Source: an uncultured Chloroflexota bacterium (GTDB lineage: Bacteria; Chloroflexota; UBA11872; VXNJ01). From it: a stretch of DNA of 64,000 nt. The stretch is from the NCBI GenBank assembly GCA_913043205.1, contig CAJWLF010000009.1, positions 29,420 through 93,419 of the forward strand, given 5' to 3'. How positions within the stretch are numbered: the stretch's first letter is position 1; each line of letters opens with the position of its first letter. The translations under genes and the position numbers were made by a program. Shown here in pieces: positions 9,697 to 18,912 of this stretch. The notes beneath the pieces were generated by a model, which was not told where the DNA came from, did no database searches, and was given only the letters and a program-made list of their open reading frames with translations.

Positions 9697-10826
9697 GGGT
9701 TGCTTTCGACGCTACTGCTGCAGCTTGGCAAATAGCTGGCATTGGGAGGGTTGGGCGTGGGCTTCTCAAAGCTTTGCCGGGTGCATGTGATCAGCTAGAA
9801 ATCAAGGCTTTTTATTCGGGTTTCAGACGTTCTAGATTATTAGAGGCTGGTGTTTCAGAAGGGTTATGGTCAGGAACAAGAATTCCATTACATCCTCGCA
9901 TTAGCTTTGCCTTATGGCATAAGCTGCGGTTGCCTGTCCCAGTAGAATTATTTGCGGGTCGTTTTGATGTTTTGCACTCACCTGACTTTGTCTTGCCCCC
10001 AAGTATTTGCGATCGCAGGATAGTGACGATACATGATCTGACTTATATGACTCATCCGCAAACAGCGGTGCCAAGTCTCAGAAAACATTTGGAAAAATCT
10101 GTGGAGCGCTCAGTTGTCAGTGCTGATCGGATAATTGCAGTCTCGAAAGAAACCTCGAATCAGATAACAAAGTACTATGGAGTTCCCGCCTCAAAAATCG
10201 ACGTTATTTATAATGGCGTAGACACAAAATTTTTGCGGGTACCGCGTAGGAAAGAAGTCGATTTCGTCCGAGGTCGATATGCACTACCAAAACGTTTTGT
10301 GCTGGTTGTTGGTACGTTGCAGCCACGAAAAAACCTATTAAAAGTTGTCGAGGCAGTTAAATTGGTCCGGCAAACCCACGATGATTTAGGTCTAATACAT
10401 GTTGGCCCACGGGGATGGATTTCTGAAAAAGAATTAAGTGATATTGTTGTGCAAGGGGAGGGTTTCTTGCAGCTACTCGGCCCGGTTCCAGACGCACAAC
10501 TGCCTGCGATATACTCGCAGGCAACAATGACTGCGGCTGTGAGTATTGCCGAAGGGTTTATGTTGCCAGTTGTAGAATCTATGGCGGTAGGAACTCCAGT
10601 CATTACATCAAATACTTCCTGCATGCCGGAGATTGCCGGAGGAGCTGCAGTGTTGGTCGATCCATTGGATGAAAAATCAATAGCGGATTCGATAGGCGCA
10701 TTAATTGACGATGGTGCGTTGTATGAAGATTTGGTCGAAAGAGGGAAAGCACGGTCTGCCAGTTTTTCGTGGAGTGACGCTGCCAAAAAGACAGTAGCGT
10801 GTTATCAGAAGGTGATTTCCCAATGA
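9693..10826 (+). CDS. Glycosyltransferase family 4
   Basis: A GT-B fold retaining glycosyltransferase of 377 residues. Visible are DLTYMTHP, the linker IIAVSKETSNQI, YNGVD, the donor domain start VLVVGTLQPRKNLL and the EX7E motif EGFMLPVVE followed by AVGTPVITSN. It starts at a TTG overlapping the TGA of the ligase gene (TTGA), which implies translational coupling. It belongs to the first envelope-glycan cluster. Donor and acceptor are not predictable. Confidence 0.87.
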   Translation: MRVAFDATAAAWQIAGIGRVGRGLLKALPGACDQLEIKAFYSGFRRSRLLEAGVSEGLWSGTRIPLHPRISFALWHKLRLPVPVELFAGRFDVLHSPDFVLPPSICDRRIVTIHDLTYMTHPQTAVPSLRKHLEKSVERSVVSADRIIAVSKETSNQITKYYGVPASKIDVIYNGVDTKFLRVPRRKEVDFVRGRYALPKRFVLVVGTLQPRKNLLKVVEAVKLVRQTHDDLGLIHVGPRGWISEKELSDIVVQGEGFLQLLGPVPDAQLPAIYSQATMTAAVSIAEGFMLPVVESMAVGTPVITSNTSCMPEIAGGAAVLVDPLDEKSIADSIGALIDDGALYEDLVERGKARSASFSWSDAAKKTVACYQKVISQ

Positions 10827-10923
10827 AGACGAATGAAGAATAATTGTTTGGTCAAATGCGATAGGCGAAACTTGCCTGCTATTGCTATTGTTAGTGTGTT
10901 TATACAGGGGTCTTGAAGATAAA

Positions 10924-11526
10924 ATGTTGAGTTACTTTGCATTAGTAGTAGTGTCGTATTTGCTGGGTTCAGTGCCATTTGCATTTATATGGGCCTTGGT
11001 CATTGGTAGACGTGATCTTCGCAAGTTAGGTACGGGCAATATATCTATATACAACTCTCTCTACAACATTGGTGTCCTGCCGGCTGCGTTGACGTTTGCT
11101 AGTAATGCAGCAGTGGGATTTGGGGCGTATAGGTTAAGTAATCTGCTTTTGCCTGGGGATGAAGTGGCAATGATGTTGGCGGTTATTTCTGTGACGACGG
11201 GTGCCATCTGGCCAATATGGTTGTGGTTTTCAGGAGGGCGAGGTACTACCACTGCTGGATGGGCTACTTTTTTTATGAACCCTCCAACGGCGATAGCTGT
11301 ATTAGTAGTATGGTTTTTGGCCTTGTTTCTGACTAGGCGTACATTTACCTCGACAACTATTGTTTATCGAGCTCTACCGTTGATTTTTGGCCTAACAAAG
11401 TTGTCCTGGACGTTTATGATAGGTGGCTTAATGCTTATGCTGATATTCCAAGTAAAGCATAGGCACGAATATGACGATACGACTACCTACGGGTTGGGTC
11501 ACCGATTTGGTTTGAATAAGAACTGA
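10924..11526 (+). CDS. PlsY-like glycerol-3-phosphate acyltransferase family protein with altered motifs
   Basis: A 200-residue membrane protein with the size and segment pattern of PlsY, which acylates glycerol-3-phosphate from acyl-phosphate. The N-terminus fits well (SYLLGSVPFAFIWA, then RRDLRKLGTGN). Motif 1 normally continues as a GSGNxGATN-type sequence but here reads GTGNISIYN. In motif 2 the usual His is replaced (GAIWPIWLWFSGGRGTTT instead of GHxxPxxxxFxGGKGxxT). Motif 3 HRxNI is not recognisable. It may be a divergent or repurposed family member. ATG 10924 is preferred over an upstream in-frame TTG. It lies between GT4 genes. Confidence 0.7.
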   Translation: MLSYFALVVVSYLLGSVPFAFIWALVIGRRDLRKLGTGNISIYNSLYNIGVLPAALTFASNAAVGFGAYRLSNLLLPGDEVAMMLAVISVTTGAIWPIWLWFSGGRGTTTAGWATFFMNPPTAIAVLVVWFLALFLTRRTFTSTTIVYRALPLIFGLTKLSWTFMIGGLMLMLIFQVKHRHEYDDTTTYGLGHRFGLNKN

Positions 11527-11566
11527 TTATCAATACATTAGCCATAGTGCCAACGGCGGTGAAAAT

Positions 11567-12637
11567 TTGAGGATTTCCTTTAACGGCTATTTTAGCCATA
11601 GGATGCATACTGGTTCCGCGGTATACCTCAAGAAATTAGTAGAGGCACTGCGCGCTAACTTCCCGTCTGACGAATTTGAGATTTCTGTTCCTAGTGGATT
11701 GGTTGGAAAGCAAGGGAATTGGTTAGGTAAACTTGCTTGGGAACATCTACTGTGTCCCTTAAGTACACGTGGTAGTGAAGTTGTTCATACGCCCTATTTC
11801 GGGCCTCCCTTTTTCGGGCGTTGTGATGTAGTAACAGTACACGACTTGATCGCCTTAAAGATACCGGAATACCGGAGTTCCCGCGCTTTGCAGGTTTATA
11901 CGTCACTGGCTTCTAAGGCAGTCAGACGGGCGAATATCGTCATTGCTGATTCTGAGTCCGCTGCCCACGATATAGAATCTTTGTTAGATATCCCTTCGGG
12001 CAAAATTGCTGTAATTCCTTTGGGGGTCGACAGCGGTGATGTATCTCTCGCTGAGAATGATTCTAGTGTGTTGAGGGATAAATATCGATTGCCCGATCGG
12101 TATCTGTTGTATTTAGGGTCTGGAGAATTACGCAAAAACATACAAGTCTTGCTAAGAGCTATGGCTGCTACTCCTCAGGAAGATCGAATACCCTTAATAT
12201 TAGCGGGAGCTATTTCGTGTGCAGGATCAGATCTTTTTCCTGACTATGTGTCATTGGGTCAATATCTTGGGGTCAGTGATGACGTAACGTTTATTGGTCC
12301 AGTGAGTGACCGAGAAAAAATTGGCCTTATGGCTTCTGCTTCAGCCTTTGTTTTTCCTTCCATTTATGAAGGGTTTGGATTGGAGCCTCTCGAAGCTATG
12401 GCGCTTGGCACTCCTGTTATCTGTTCGAATGCTGGATCCCTTCCTGAAGTTGTAGGGAATGCTGCTATCACTTTGCCCCCTGATGATATATCTGGCTGGT
12501 CAAAGGCTATGGGGTCGATTAGTAATAACACTGTTAAGGCTCAGCACTTTGCTTCTCTTGGCTTGAATAAAGCAAAGGAATTTACTTGGGATCGTACTGC
12601 CCGAATGACGTATGAAATTTATAAGGAATTAATTTGA
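11567..12637 (+). CDS. Glycosyltransferase family 4
   Basis: A GT-B glycosyltransferase of 356 residues. The N-terminal domain shows [11 protein letters not shown] and [13 protein letters not shown]; the donor domain starts [18 protein letters not shown] and carries the EX7E motif [19 protein letters not shown]. It starts at TTG 11567 with only a weak GGTG ribosome site. It is co-directional with the PlsY-like gene, and its TGA overlaps the TTG of the next GT4 gene. It resembles the mannosyltransferase branch of GT4, but the sugar is not determinable. Confidence 0.86.
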   Translation: MRISFNGYFSHRMHTGSAVYLKKLVEALRANFPSDEFEISVPSGLVGKQGNWLGKLAWEHLLCPLSTRGSEVVHTPYFGPPFFGRCDVVTVHDLIALKIPEYRSSRALQVYTSLASKAVRRANIVIADSESAAHDIESLLDIPSGKIAVIPLGVDSGDVSLAENDSSVLRDKYRLPDRYLLYLGSGELRKNIQVLLRAMAATPQEDRIPLILAGAISCAGSDLFPDYVSLGQYLGVSDDVTFIGPVSDREKIGLMASASAFVFPSIYEGFGLEPLEAMALGTPVICSNAGSLPEVVGNAAITLPPDDISGWSKAMGSISNNTVKAQHFASLGLNKAKEFTWDRTARMTYEIYKELI

Positions 12638-13722
12638 AGGTACTGATGCTATCCAAAGCTTGTTTGATTGGACCGTATCAAAAAAAGCTTGAGGAAATTG
12701 CCCGGTTTTCTGATGTGGAGATGTTGGTTTTGGTGCCTGAATCTTGGAAAACTGATGGTCGTGAGCAGAAATTAGAGCGACAACACACCAATGGTTATGA
12801 GCTTAATACTAGTCGGATAATTATGAACGGGCATTTCCACCTTCACTTTTATCCATGGCTGGGTCAGGTGATACGTCGATTTCGGCCTGATATTTTTCAT
12901 ATTGATGAAGAGCCATATAACATTGCTGCTGGCCAGGCTGTGGCCCTAGCTAAAAGGCACAATGTTCGTCCGGTGTTTTTCACTTGGCAGAATTTGAACC
13001 AACGTTACCCTCCTCCGTTTAGTTGGATTGAGCGTTATTGTTTGAAGCATTCGCATGCAATTGCTGGTTCGGACGCAGCCGGTCAAGTGTTGCAGTCCCA
13101 TGGATTTAAAAACACTCTTGGGATTATTCCTCAATTCGGTGTCGATCCCGAAATATTTTGCCCTATTGACGTTAAATCAAAGAGTGAAGATTTTGTGGTT
13201 GGGTTTGCTGGTAGGGTGACCCGTCAAAAAGGGATTCGAGTACTCATTGAAGCTCTGAAGATATGTGGGCCTGGTTTTACTGTCAGGATTGCAGGTGATG
13301 GGCCTCTAATTTCAGAATTCACTAAAAATGGATTACAGCCGGAGTTATTAGGGCATATCACAGCTGATAAAATGCCAGAGTATTTACGAACACTGGACGC
13401 CTTGGTTTTGCCATCGATACCATCTCCGCGTTGGCGAGAACAGTTTGGTCGGGTTTTAGTGGAAGCGATGTCTTGTGGGATCCCGGTGATTGGCAGTAAC
13501 TCAGGGGAGATCCCTAACGTTGTTGGTGATGCCGGATTGATAACACAAGCTGGTGATTATAAACAATTGGCGACTGCATTGAAGAGTCTCAAAAATGATG
13601 AAAAACTCGTGAATGCATTTGCAGAAGCTGGCAGAAACCGGGTTGCTGATAAGTTTTCGCATCGGTCAATTGCCTTGCAAACGGTGAGATTTTACAGGCG
13701 ATTAATGTTGCAAAACCGCTGA
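12634..13722 (+). CDS. Glycosyltransferase family 4
   Basis: A GT-B glycosyltransferase of 362 residues. Visible are IFHIDEEPYNIAA, HAIAGSDAAGQVL, the donor domain opening VVGFAGRVTRQKGIRVLIEAL and the EX7E-type motif EQFGRVLVEAMSCGIPVIGSNSGEIP. It begins at a TTG overlapping the previous stop (TTGA). It is the last gene of the first glycan cluster; a hairpin follows about 90 bp downstream, before rny. Confidence 0.86.
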   Translation: MKVLMLSKACLIGPYQKKLEEIARFSDVEMLVLVPESWKTDGREQKLERQHTNGYELNTSRIIMNGHFHLHFYPWLGQVIRRFRPDIFHIDEEPYNIAAGQAVALAKRHNVRPVFFTWQNLNQRYPPPFSWIERYCLKHSHAIAGSDAAGQVLQSHGFKNTLGIIPQFGVDPEIFCPIDVKSKSEDFVVGFAGRVTRQKGIRVLIEALKICGPGFTVRIAGDGPLISEFTKNGLQPELLGHITADKMPEYLRTLDALVLPSIPSPRWREQFGRVLVEAMSCGIPVIGSNSGEIPNVVGDAGLITQAGDYKQLATALKSLKNDEKLVNAFAEAGRNRVADKFSHRSIALQTVRFYRRLMLQNR

Positions 13723-13809
13723 TTATTTGCCTTATCAGTGGTTGTGAGGGCTTGGACATGCTAATTTGTGGTCATGATTATTAATATTCAAGCTCTTCGT
13801 TCCACTGAT

Positions 13810-13840
13810 GTGCGCCCCCATACCACTGGCGTGGGTGCAC
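13810..13840 (+). terminator. Hairpin between glycan cluster and rny, possible weak terminator
   Basis: GTGCGCCC at 13810-13817 pairs with GGGTGCAC at 13833-13840 (8 bp, one G-U) around a 15-nt loop. It is followed by TCGTGGTTTT rather than a clean T-run. It may terminate the upstream glycosyltransferase operon or lie in the rny leader. Seen in sequence; function is inference. Confidence 0.35.
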
Positions 13841-13929
13841 TCGTGGTTTTATTGGTATATAAATTGGTTCGTCGATTTCAGCCAGGGGAGCTTCAATGAA
13901 CAATTACCCAGTGGGTCGGAGGAATTACA

Positions 13930-15462
13930 GTGGACAGCTGGCCTTTGGTCGTGGCTGTGGGGTTATTGATAGTAGGTTTAGGAATAACAATAGGTTATCT
14001 GCTTCAGATTTGGTTTGCGCGACGACAACGCAAGCTGTTGGAGTTCAGCTTAGACGCAGAACTTAAAGCTTTAGGAGATAAACAGCGTGAGCTGATTGTC
14101 GAAGCTCGTCGTGAAGCTAATATGCTTCGTGACGAGGTTGAGTTGGAGATTAGAGATCGTCGTGATGAGGTGTTGTCTACTGAACGGTCTCTACGTAAAC
14201 GTGAGCAAGGTTTGGATCGTCGGGCCGAAAGTCAGGACAATCGGGAAGATCAACTGCGGGATCGTGAATCCGCTCTAGATGAACGGTCGCAACAGGTAGA
14301 AAGAGCTCATCAAGATCAAATCGATCGTTTAGAACGGATTTCCGAGATGACTAGATCTGAAGCGGTAGATCGATTAATGGAGCAAACGAGGCAAGAAAGT
14401 AGAGAGCAATTATCTCAAATTGTCCGCGATTCTGAGCGTGAAGCTAAAGAGCAAGCTGACCATAAAGCGAGATGGCTGATCGGTGTTGCATTGCAGCGCG
14501 TAGCATCGGAACACACTTCTGTATCCACTGTGTCAGTAGTTTCCTTGCCTAGTGACGAAATGAAGGGGCGGCTGATCGGTCGAGAAGGACGTAATATTAG
14601 GGCCTTGGAGTCTGCAACAGGTGTTGATTTGATTGTAGATGACACTCCTGAAACAGTAGTACTGTCGTGTTTCGATCCGGTTCGTCGTGAAGTGGCTCGC
14701 AGTGCATTAACGAGATTGATTGAGGATGGGCGAATTCATCCAACCCGGATAGAAGAGCAGGTTGGAAAAGCTCGACGTGAGATTCAAGCGATTATAAAAG
14801 CTGAAGGCGAAAGAGCATCCTACGATGTGGGATATCCAAACTTGCATGCCGACTTGATCAATATGCTTGGAAGACTCAGATACAGGCAAAGTTTCGGACA
14901 GAATGTCCTAAGTCACTCTTTGGAGGTGGCATTTCTAGCGGGCACTATGGCCTCCGAGGTTGGCGGTGATCCGCAAACTGCTAGATTTGGTGGTTTGCTT
15001 CATGATATAGGTAAAGCTATCGACCATGAGGTTGAAGGACCACATGCCTTAATTGGAGCAGAGCGTTGCCGAAGGTTTGATGTTCCCGAGGCTGTTGCCC
15101 ATGCTGTGGAAGCCCATCATTTTGAAGTGGAACCACATTCGTTTGAAGCTTTTGCAGTAGCTGCGGCTGATGCTATTTCTGCTTCTCGACCCGGGGCCCG
15201 TCGGGAAACAGTAGAGCTATTTGTTCGACGATTGGAAGAGCTGGAGACGATTGCGAATTCGTTTGACGGGATTGAAAAATCATACGCGGTGCAGGCCGGT
15301 CGAGAGTTGCGTATTGCTGTTAAGCCGGAAGAAATTGATGAGTTGGGGGCCTTGAGATTATCTCGCGACGTGGTTGCCCAAATCAAGGATACTATGACAT
15401 ATCCTGGCCAAATTAAAGTGACAGTAATTAGAGAGACTAGATCGGTGGATTACGCAAAATAG
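13930..15462 (+). CDS. rny: Ribonuclease Y
   Basis: A membrane-anchored endoribonuclease that initiates mRNA decay. Its 510 residues show an N-terminal transmembrane helix (about residues 5-28), a long charged coiled coil (about 30-185), a KH domain with GREGRNIRALE and VDLIVDDTPE, and the HD domain with the catalytic pair in GLLHDIGKAIDHE. The GTG at 13930 is supported by GGAGG about 8 nt upstream. Only 2 bp separate it from the acyltransferase gene downstream, so it probably leads the rny-acyltransferase-PimA-like-phosphatidyltransferase transcript. Confidence 0.95.
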   Translation: MDSWPLVVAVGLLIVGLGITIGYLLQIWFARRQRKLLEFSLDAELKALGDKQRELIVEARREANMLRDEVELEIRDRRDEVLSTERSLRKREQGLDRRAESQDNREDQLRDRESALDERSQQVERAHQDQIDRLERISEMTRSEAVDRLMEQTRQESREQLSQIVRDSEREAKEQADHKARWLIGVALQRVASEHTSVSTVSVVSLPSDEMKGRLIGREGRNIRALESATGVDLIVDDTPETVVLSCFDPVRREVARSALTRLIEDGRIHPTRIEEQVGKARREIQAIIKAEGERASYDVGYPNLHADLINMLGRLRYRQSFGQNVLSHSLEVAFLAGTMASEVGGDPQTARFGGLLHDIGKAIDHEVEGPHALIGAERCRRFDVPEAVAHAVEAHHFEVEPHSFEAFAVAAADAISASRPGARRETVELFVRRLEELETIANSFDGIEKSYAVQAGRELRIAVKPEEIDELGALRLSRDVVAQIKDTMTYPGQIKVTVIRETRSVDYAK

Positions 15463-15464
15463 CG

Positions 15465-16340
15465 ATGGCCGACAAGCTTCTCATATACATATTTGAAAGC
15501 ACGTCATATATCATCCATTTTCTGCCGAATATTGTGCGGGACTGGATCGGGTGGCTTATAGGATTTGTAGTATTCAGATGTAACAGACGGATCCGGTCTA
15601 ATACGACGGAGAACTTTTCGGTAGTATTAGGGTTGCCTGTAACAGATCCTCGGGTTAGGAAAACAGCATTCAATTCGGTGGTCGAATTTTTCCGGCAAAG
15701 CCTTTTCCTTTTCAGCTTCTATAGACGCGGAACAGACGATGTTGTGCGCTCGGTTGAATGGGTTCCGCGAGAGACCCCCTATTACATAAGAAGGTCTGTA
15801 GATAGAGGAAGAGGGGTGATCTTAGTTACGGCACATTATGGGTCTTGGGATAGCGGTGGTGCCGCTGCAGCAAATATTGCGACTACACATGTGGTTCAAG
15901 AAGTTTTCAATAGTAGTGCAGTAAACGAAATTACTAGTAGGCTCAGGCTGTCAAAGGGAATGCTGACGATTCCTATGACAAATGTGAAGCGTTTAATGCG
16001 AGTGCTGCGGGACGGGGGTGTTGTAGCAGTGTTAGCTGACCGCCCAGTTCCTGGCAAAGGCATCAATGTAAAATTTTTTGGCTCTACAACATCTATTCCA
16101 GCTGGTACAGCTAGATTGTGCTATCAACTCAATGTCCCCATTGTAGCTGGAGTAATTACTAGGCATAAGAATGGACGCAGCTTCGTACTAGCGGGTAAAC
16201 CGATTGAGCCAAATACTGAGCTTGCTATGAATGAGGAAGTCTCTCGTATAGCGCAGGCTATGATGTTAGATATTGAGGCAGGAATCCGGTCTTGTCCACA
16301 CGAATGGTATATGTTTAGACGAATGTGGCCTGATCGGTAG
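15465..16340 (+). CDS. Lipid acyltransferase, LpxL/HtrB - PatA family
   Basis: A 291-residue member of the lysophospholipid acyltransferase family that includes LpxL and mycobacterial PatA, which acylates phosphatidylinositol mannoside. The HX4D catalytic motif is seen in TAHYGSWD. Further family blocks are AVLADRPVPGKGINVKFFG with IPAGTARL, and the C-terminal HEWYMFRRMW. Its neighbours, a PimA-like mannosyltransferase and a CDP-alcohol phosphatidyltransferase, favour a PatA-like role over lipid A synthesis. It starts 2 bp after the rny stop. Confidence 0.83.
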   Translation: MADKLLIYIFESTSYIIHFLPNIVRDWIGWLIGFVVFRCNRRIRSNTTENFSVVLGLPVTDPRVRKTAFNSVVEFFRQSLFLFSFYRRGTDDVVRSVEWVPRETPYYIRRSVDRGRGVILVTAHYGSWDSGGAAAANIATTHVVQEVFNSSAVNEITSRLRLSKGMLTIPMTNVKRLMRVLRDGGVVAVLADRPVPGKGINVKFFGSTTSIPAGTARLCYQLNVPIVAGVITRHKNGRSFVLAGKPIEPNTELAMNEEVSRIAQAMMLDIEAGIRSCPHEWYMFRRMWPDR

Positions 16341-16404
16341 AATAAAAACATGTGTACTACTGTTGGCGAGGTTTACGATCTCTAAATTTGATGTTGGGGC
16401 CCCA

Positions 16405-17547
16405 TTGCGAATAGCTCAAGTATCACCGTATGATTTTGCCATACCGGGTGGAGTCACTACTCATATTACAAACCTAACGGAACAGTTTCGTAGCATGGGG
16501 CACAAAGTGGATATTATTGCTCCTAGTTCGAGTGTGGCGACTGAATCTGATGTCTATGGGTTTCACAGAGTAGGAAAAACTATTGTCCCTTTACGAAGTA
16601 ATGCTTCTATAGCGAGAGTAAGCTTCTCTTTAACCTTGGCTCCTCATGTTCGAAGGATATTGCGAGCAGGCAATTTCGATGTTGTCCATATTCATGAGCC
16701 CCTAGCTCCGTTGTTACCTTGGTATGTGCTTTGGTTTTCAAATGCGGTAAACGTTGGCACGTTTCATGCGTCTAGAGAGAAGAGCACGGTCTATCGCACC
16801 TACAGGCAAGTAGTCAAACATCTACAAGGTAAGTTGCATGGCAGAATTGCAGTTTCTTTAGCCGCCCGGGACTTTGTGCATGCAATATTTCCTGAGGAGT
16901 ACCACATCATCCCCAATGGCATTGATCCGGAACGATATGGAACCAGAACACCTGAGATTAATGGCCTGTCGGACGGTAAATTCAACATCGTTTTTTTAGG
17001 TAGGCCGGAAAAACGCAAAGGATTGCCTGTATTACTTCAGGCAATGCAGCTAGTACAGAGACTGCGCACTGGAGTAAGGCTTATTGTAGTGGGGGCGAGT
17101 AGCGATAGACAGCATCAAAAACTAGTAAAGCGTGTTTCAAAATTAGGAATTCAAGAGGTCCTTTTTGCTGGGTTTGTTTCAGAAGAAGATAAGTTGCGTT
17201 ATTTGCAATCGGCGCACGTATTAGTAGCTCCTGCTAGATCTGGAGGCAGGGAGAGCCAGGGTTTAGTTTTACTCGAAGCAATGGCTGCTGGAACCCCGGT
17301 TATTGCAAGTGATATTAAGGGCTATAGGACGGTTTCGCCTAAAGGAGAAGCTGCTCTGTATGTTGAGCCCGATGATCATAGAGCTCTGGCTCGCGCAATA
17401 TTGCGGATGATTGACCATCCAGATACTCGAGATCGATATCGAGCGTCAGGATTGGCGTGCGCAAAGAAATTCTCTTGGGATGTTATTGGCAAGAACATTT
17501 GCGATTACTATCATGAATTATTGAGCGAACAAAAGGCCAAGTTTTGA
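16405..17547 (+). CDS. PimA-like GT4 mannosyltransferase
   Basis: About 380 residues, strongly resembling PimA, which transfers mannose from GDP-mannose to phosphatidylinositol on the inner membrane face. Matching features are the start RIAQVSPYDFAIPGGVTTH, VHIHEPLAP, GTFHAS (the PimA catalytic His is in the equivalent TFH), RIAVS, IIPNGID, and the donor-site Glu region GGRESQGLVLLEAMAAGTPVIASD. No ATG opens this frame. TTG 16405 gives the PimA-like N-terminus; upstream in-frame starts would add residues overlapping the acyltransferase gene. It ends in a TTGA overlap with the next gene. Confidence 0.82.
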   Translation: MRIAQVSPYDFAIPGGVTTHITNLTEQFRSMGHKVDIIAPSSSVATESDVYGFHRVGKTIVPLRSNASIARVSFSLTLAPHVRRILRAGNFDVVHIHEPLAPLLPWYVLWFSNAVNVGTFHASREKSTVYRTYRQVVKHLQGKLHGRIAVSLAARDFVHAIFPEEYHIIPNGIDPERYGTRTPEINGLSDGKFNIVFLGRPEKRKGLPVLLQAMQLVQRLRTGVRLIVVGASSDRQHQKLVKRVSKLGIQEVLFAGFVSEEDKLRYLQSAHVLVAPARSGGRESQGLVLLEAMAAGTPVIASDIKGYRTVSPKGEAALYVEPDDHRALARAILRMIDHPDTRDRYRASGLACAKKFSWDVIGKNICDYYHELLSEQKAKF

Positions 17548-18128
17548 TCAACAAAAGTATTCAACAATGGATGAGAAGTGTAATTGATCGATTAGTGGTT
17601 CCACTTGGTAAGGCTGGGGTGAGCCCTAACCAGGTTACTATATGCGGTTTGATCTTGAGTTTGCCAACTGCGATATTGATTGCCTCTGGTATGCATTCGT
17701 GGGCTGGCTTAGCAGTAATAGCGGCCTCACTTTTTGATATGTTAGACGGCTCCTTAGCAAGGGTAACTAACAAGGAGAGCGAATTTGGAGCATTTCTTGA
17801 TTCCCTTCTGGACCGATATGTGGAGATTTGCTATTACGGAGGTTTAATTTGGTTTTATTCGTCCAATGTCGACGAAATGAACATGGTTGTGTTGTCTCTA
17901 GCGTGCTTGGGTGGATCTGTGATGGTGAGCTATTCTCGTGCGCGAGCAGAAGGGCTGGGTCATGACGCAAAAGTGGGCTGGCTTCAGAGGCCGGAACGAA
18001 TATTAATTCTGTCACTAGCACTGTTGATTGGCGGTTGGGTTTTGGAGTTGAGTCTTTGGTTTATTGCAATTGCAACGAATGTTACGGTCATTCAAAGACT
18101 ATTACACGTACGCCACCAAATGAAATGA
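17544..18128 (+). CDS. CDP-alcohol phosphatidyltransferase (PI-phosphate synthase-like)
   Basis: A 194-residue integral membrane enzyme joining CDP-diacylglycerol to an alcohol. The complete family motif DGxxARx8GxxxDxxxD is present (DMLDGSLAR, then EFGAFLDSLLDR, around residues 66-92). The DMLDG form is like the mycobacterial phosphatidylinositol-phosphate synthase PgsA1. The upstream acyltransferase and PimA-like genes support an inositol-phosphate acceptor over glycerol-phosphate, but this is inference. It starts at TTG 17544, overlapping the previous TGA. Confidence 0.82.
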   Translation: MINKSIQQWMRSVIDRLVVPLGKAGVSPNQVTICGLILSLPTAILIASGMHSWAGLAVIAASLFDMLDGSLARVTNKESEFGAFLDSLLDRYVEICYYGGLIWFYSSNVDEMNMVVLSLACLGGSVMVSYSRARAEGLGHDAKVGWLQRPERILILSLALLIGGWVLELSLWFIAIATNVTVIQRLLHVRHQMK

Positions 18129-18159
18129 ATAGTAAAGTTTAGTCTACTTAAATTCCCTA

Positions 18160-18903
18160 TTATGGCTTAAGAGGCCGTTGTGCTGGGGGACCGATTAATC
18201 GTCGTCGCAGCTTTTGGTAAGTACTAGCAAAATGCACTAAGTATGGGCTCTGAACGGTGTGAAGTTTTGCCATTCTCATAGACTCAAGAAATTCGTCAGA
18301 ATTCGAAAATGGCTGGATTTCTTGCCAACTACGTCCTATTTCCCACGCTGTATGGGCGTCACTTCCTACAGCAGCTACTTTGTTGTTGCGTTCTTGTTGC
18401 TCCTGGGCAAATATGTTCGCGTTCTCACTTGCTCTACTGTTGAAAATTTCGATCATGTCGATTAGGGGCATAATTCTAGTCAGAGATTCTCTCCGTAGAG
18501 TGCTGCGGCGAATCCGATCCCCCGGATGCGGGACTGATACTACGCCTCCTTGATCCCTGATTCTGGCTATCGTTTCCTCAGGGCTCAAGCCTGAAGGGAT
18601 CCATTGGTCCAGGAAATAGCCGATAATTTCACCTTCGTTAGACAGTATCTCCTCACCGATTATCACAGGCAATATGTTCTGTTCAGCGGCTTCGAAGGCG
18701 CCGCCAATTTGATTGTGATCGGTGACTGCTACCATGTCTAGTCCGCGTTTTTTAGCGGATATCATTAGCTGCTTTGGGTCAGTTCCGCAATCGTGAGACC
18801 ATAGGGTATGGCTGTGTAATTCGACTCGCAGTATTTCCCTTGGCACTGTCTGTGTAGCAGGGCTGTCCTTGTGAAATTTAGTCAAGGGGACCTGTGTATG
18901 CAC
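18160..18903 (-). CDS. PHP-domain metal-dependent phosphoesterase
   Basis: A 247-residue protein of the PHP superfamily (YciV/TrpH-like group). Metal-ligand motifs appear in order: ELHSHTLWSHDC, VAVTDHNQIGG, IIGEEIL, VVSVPHPGDR, FNSRA and GSDAHTAWEIG. Such proteins hydrolyse phosphomonoesters, nucleotides or short RNA; the exact substrate is unknown. GTG 18903 is the likely start, 9 bp after the moaE stop, without an obvious ribosome site. It forms a moaD-moaE-PHP run. It is convergent with the phosphatidyltransferase gene. Confidence 0.83.
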   Translation of the reverse strand: MHTQVPLTKFHKDSPATQTVPREILRVELHSHTLWSHDCGTDPKQLMISAKKRGLDMVAVTDHNQIGGAFEAAEQNILPVIIGEEILSNEGEIIGYFLDQWIPSGLSPEETIARIRDQGGVVSVPHPGDRIRRSTLRRESLTRIMPLIDMIEIFNSRASENANIFAQEQQERNNKVAAVGSDAHTAWEIGRSWQEIQPFSNSDEFLESMRMAKLHTVQSPYLVHFASTYQKLRRRLIGPPAQRPLKP

Positions 18904-18912
18904 GTGGTTGGG

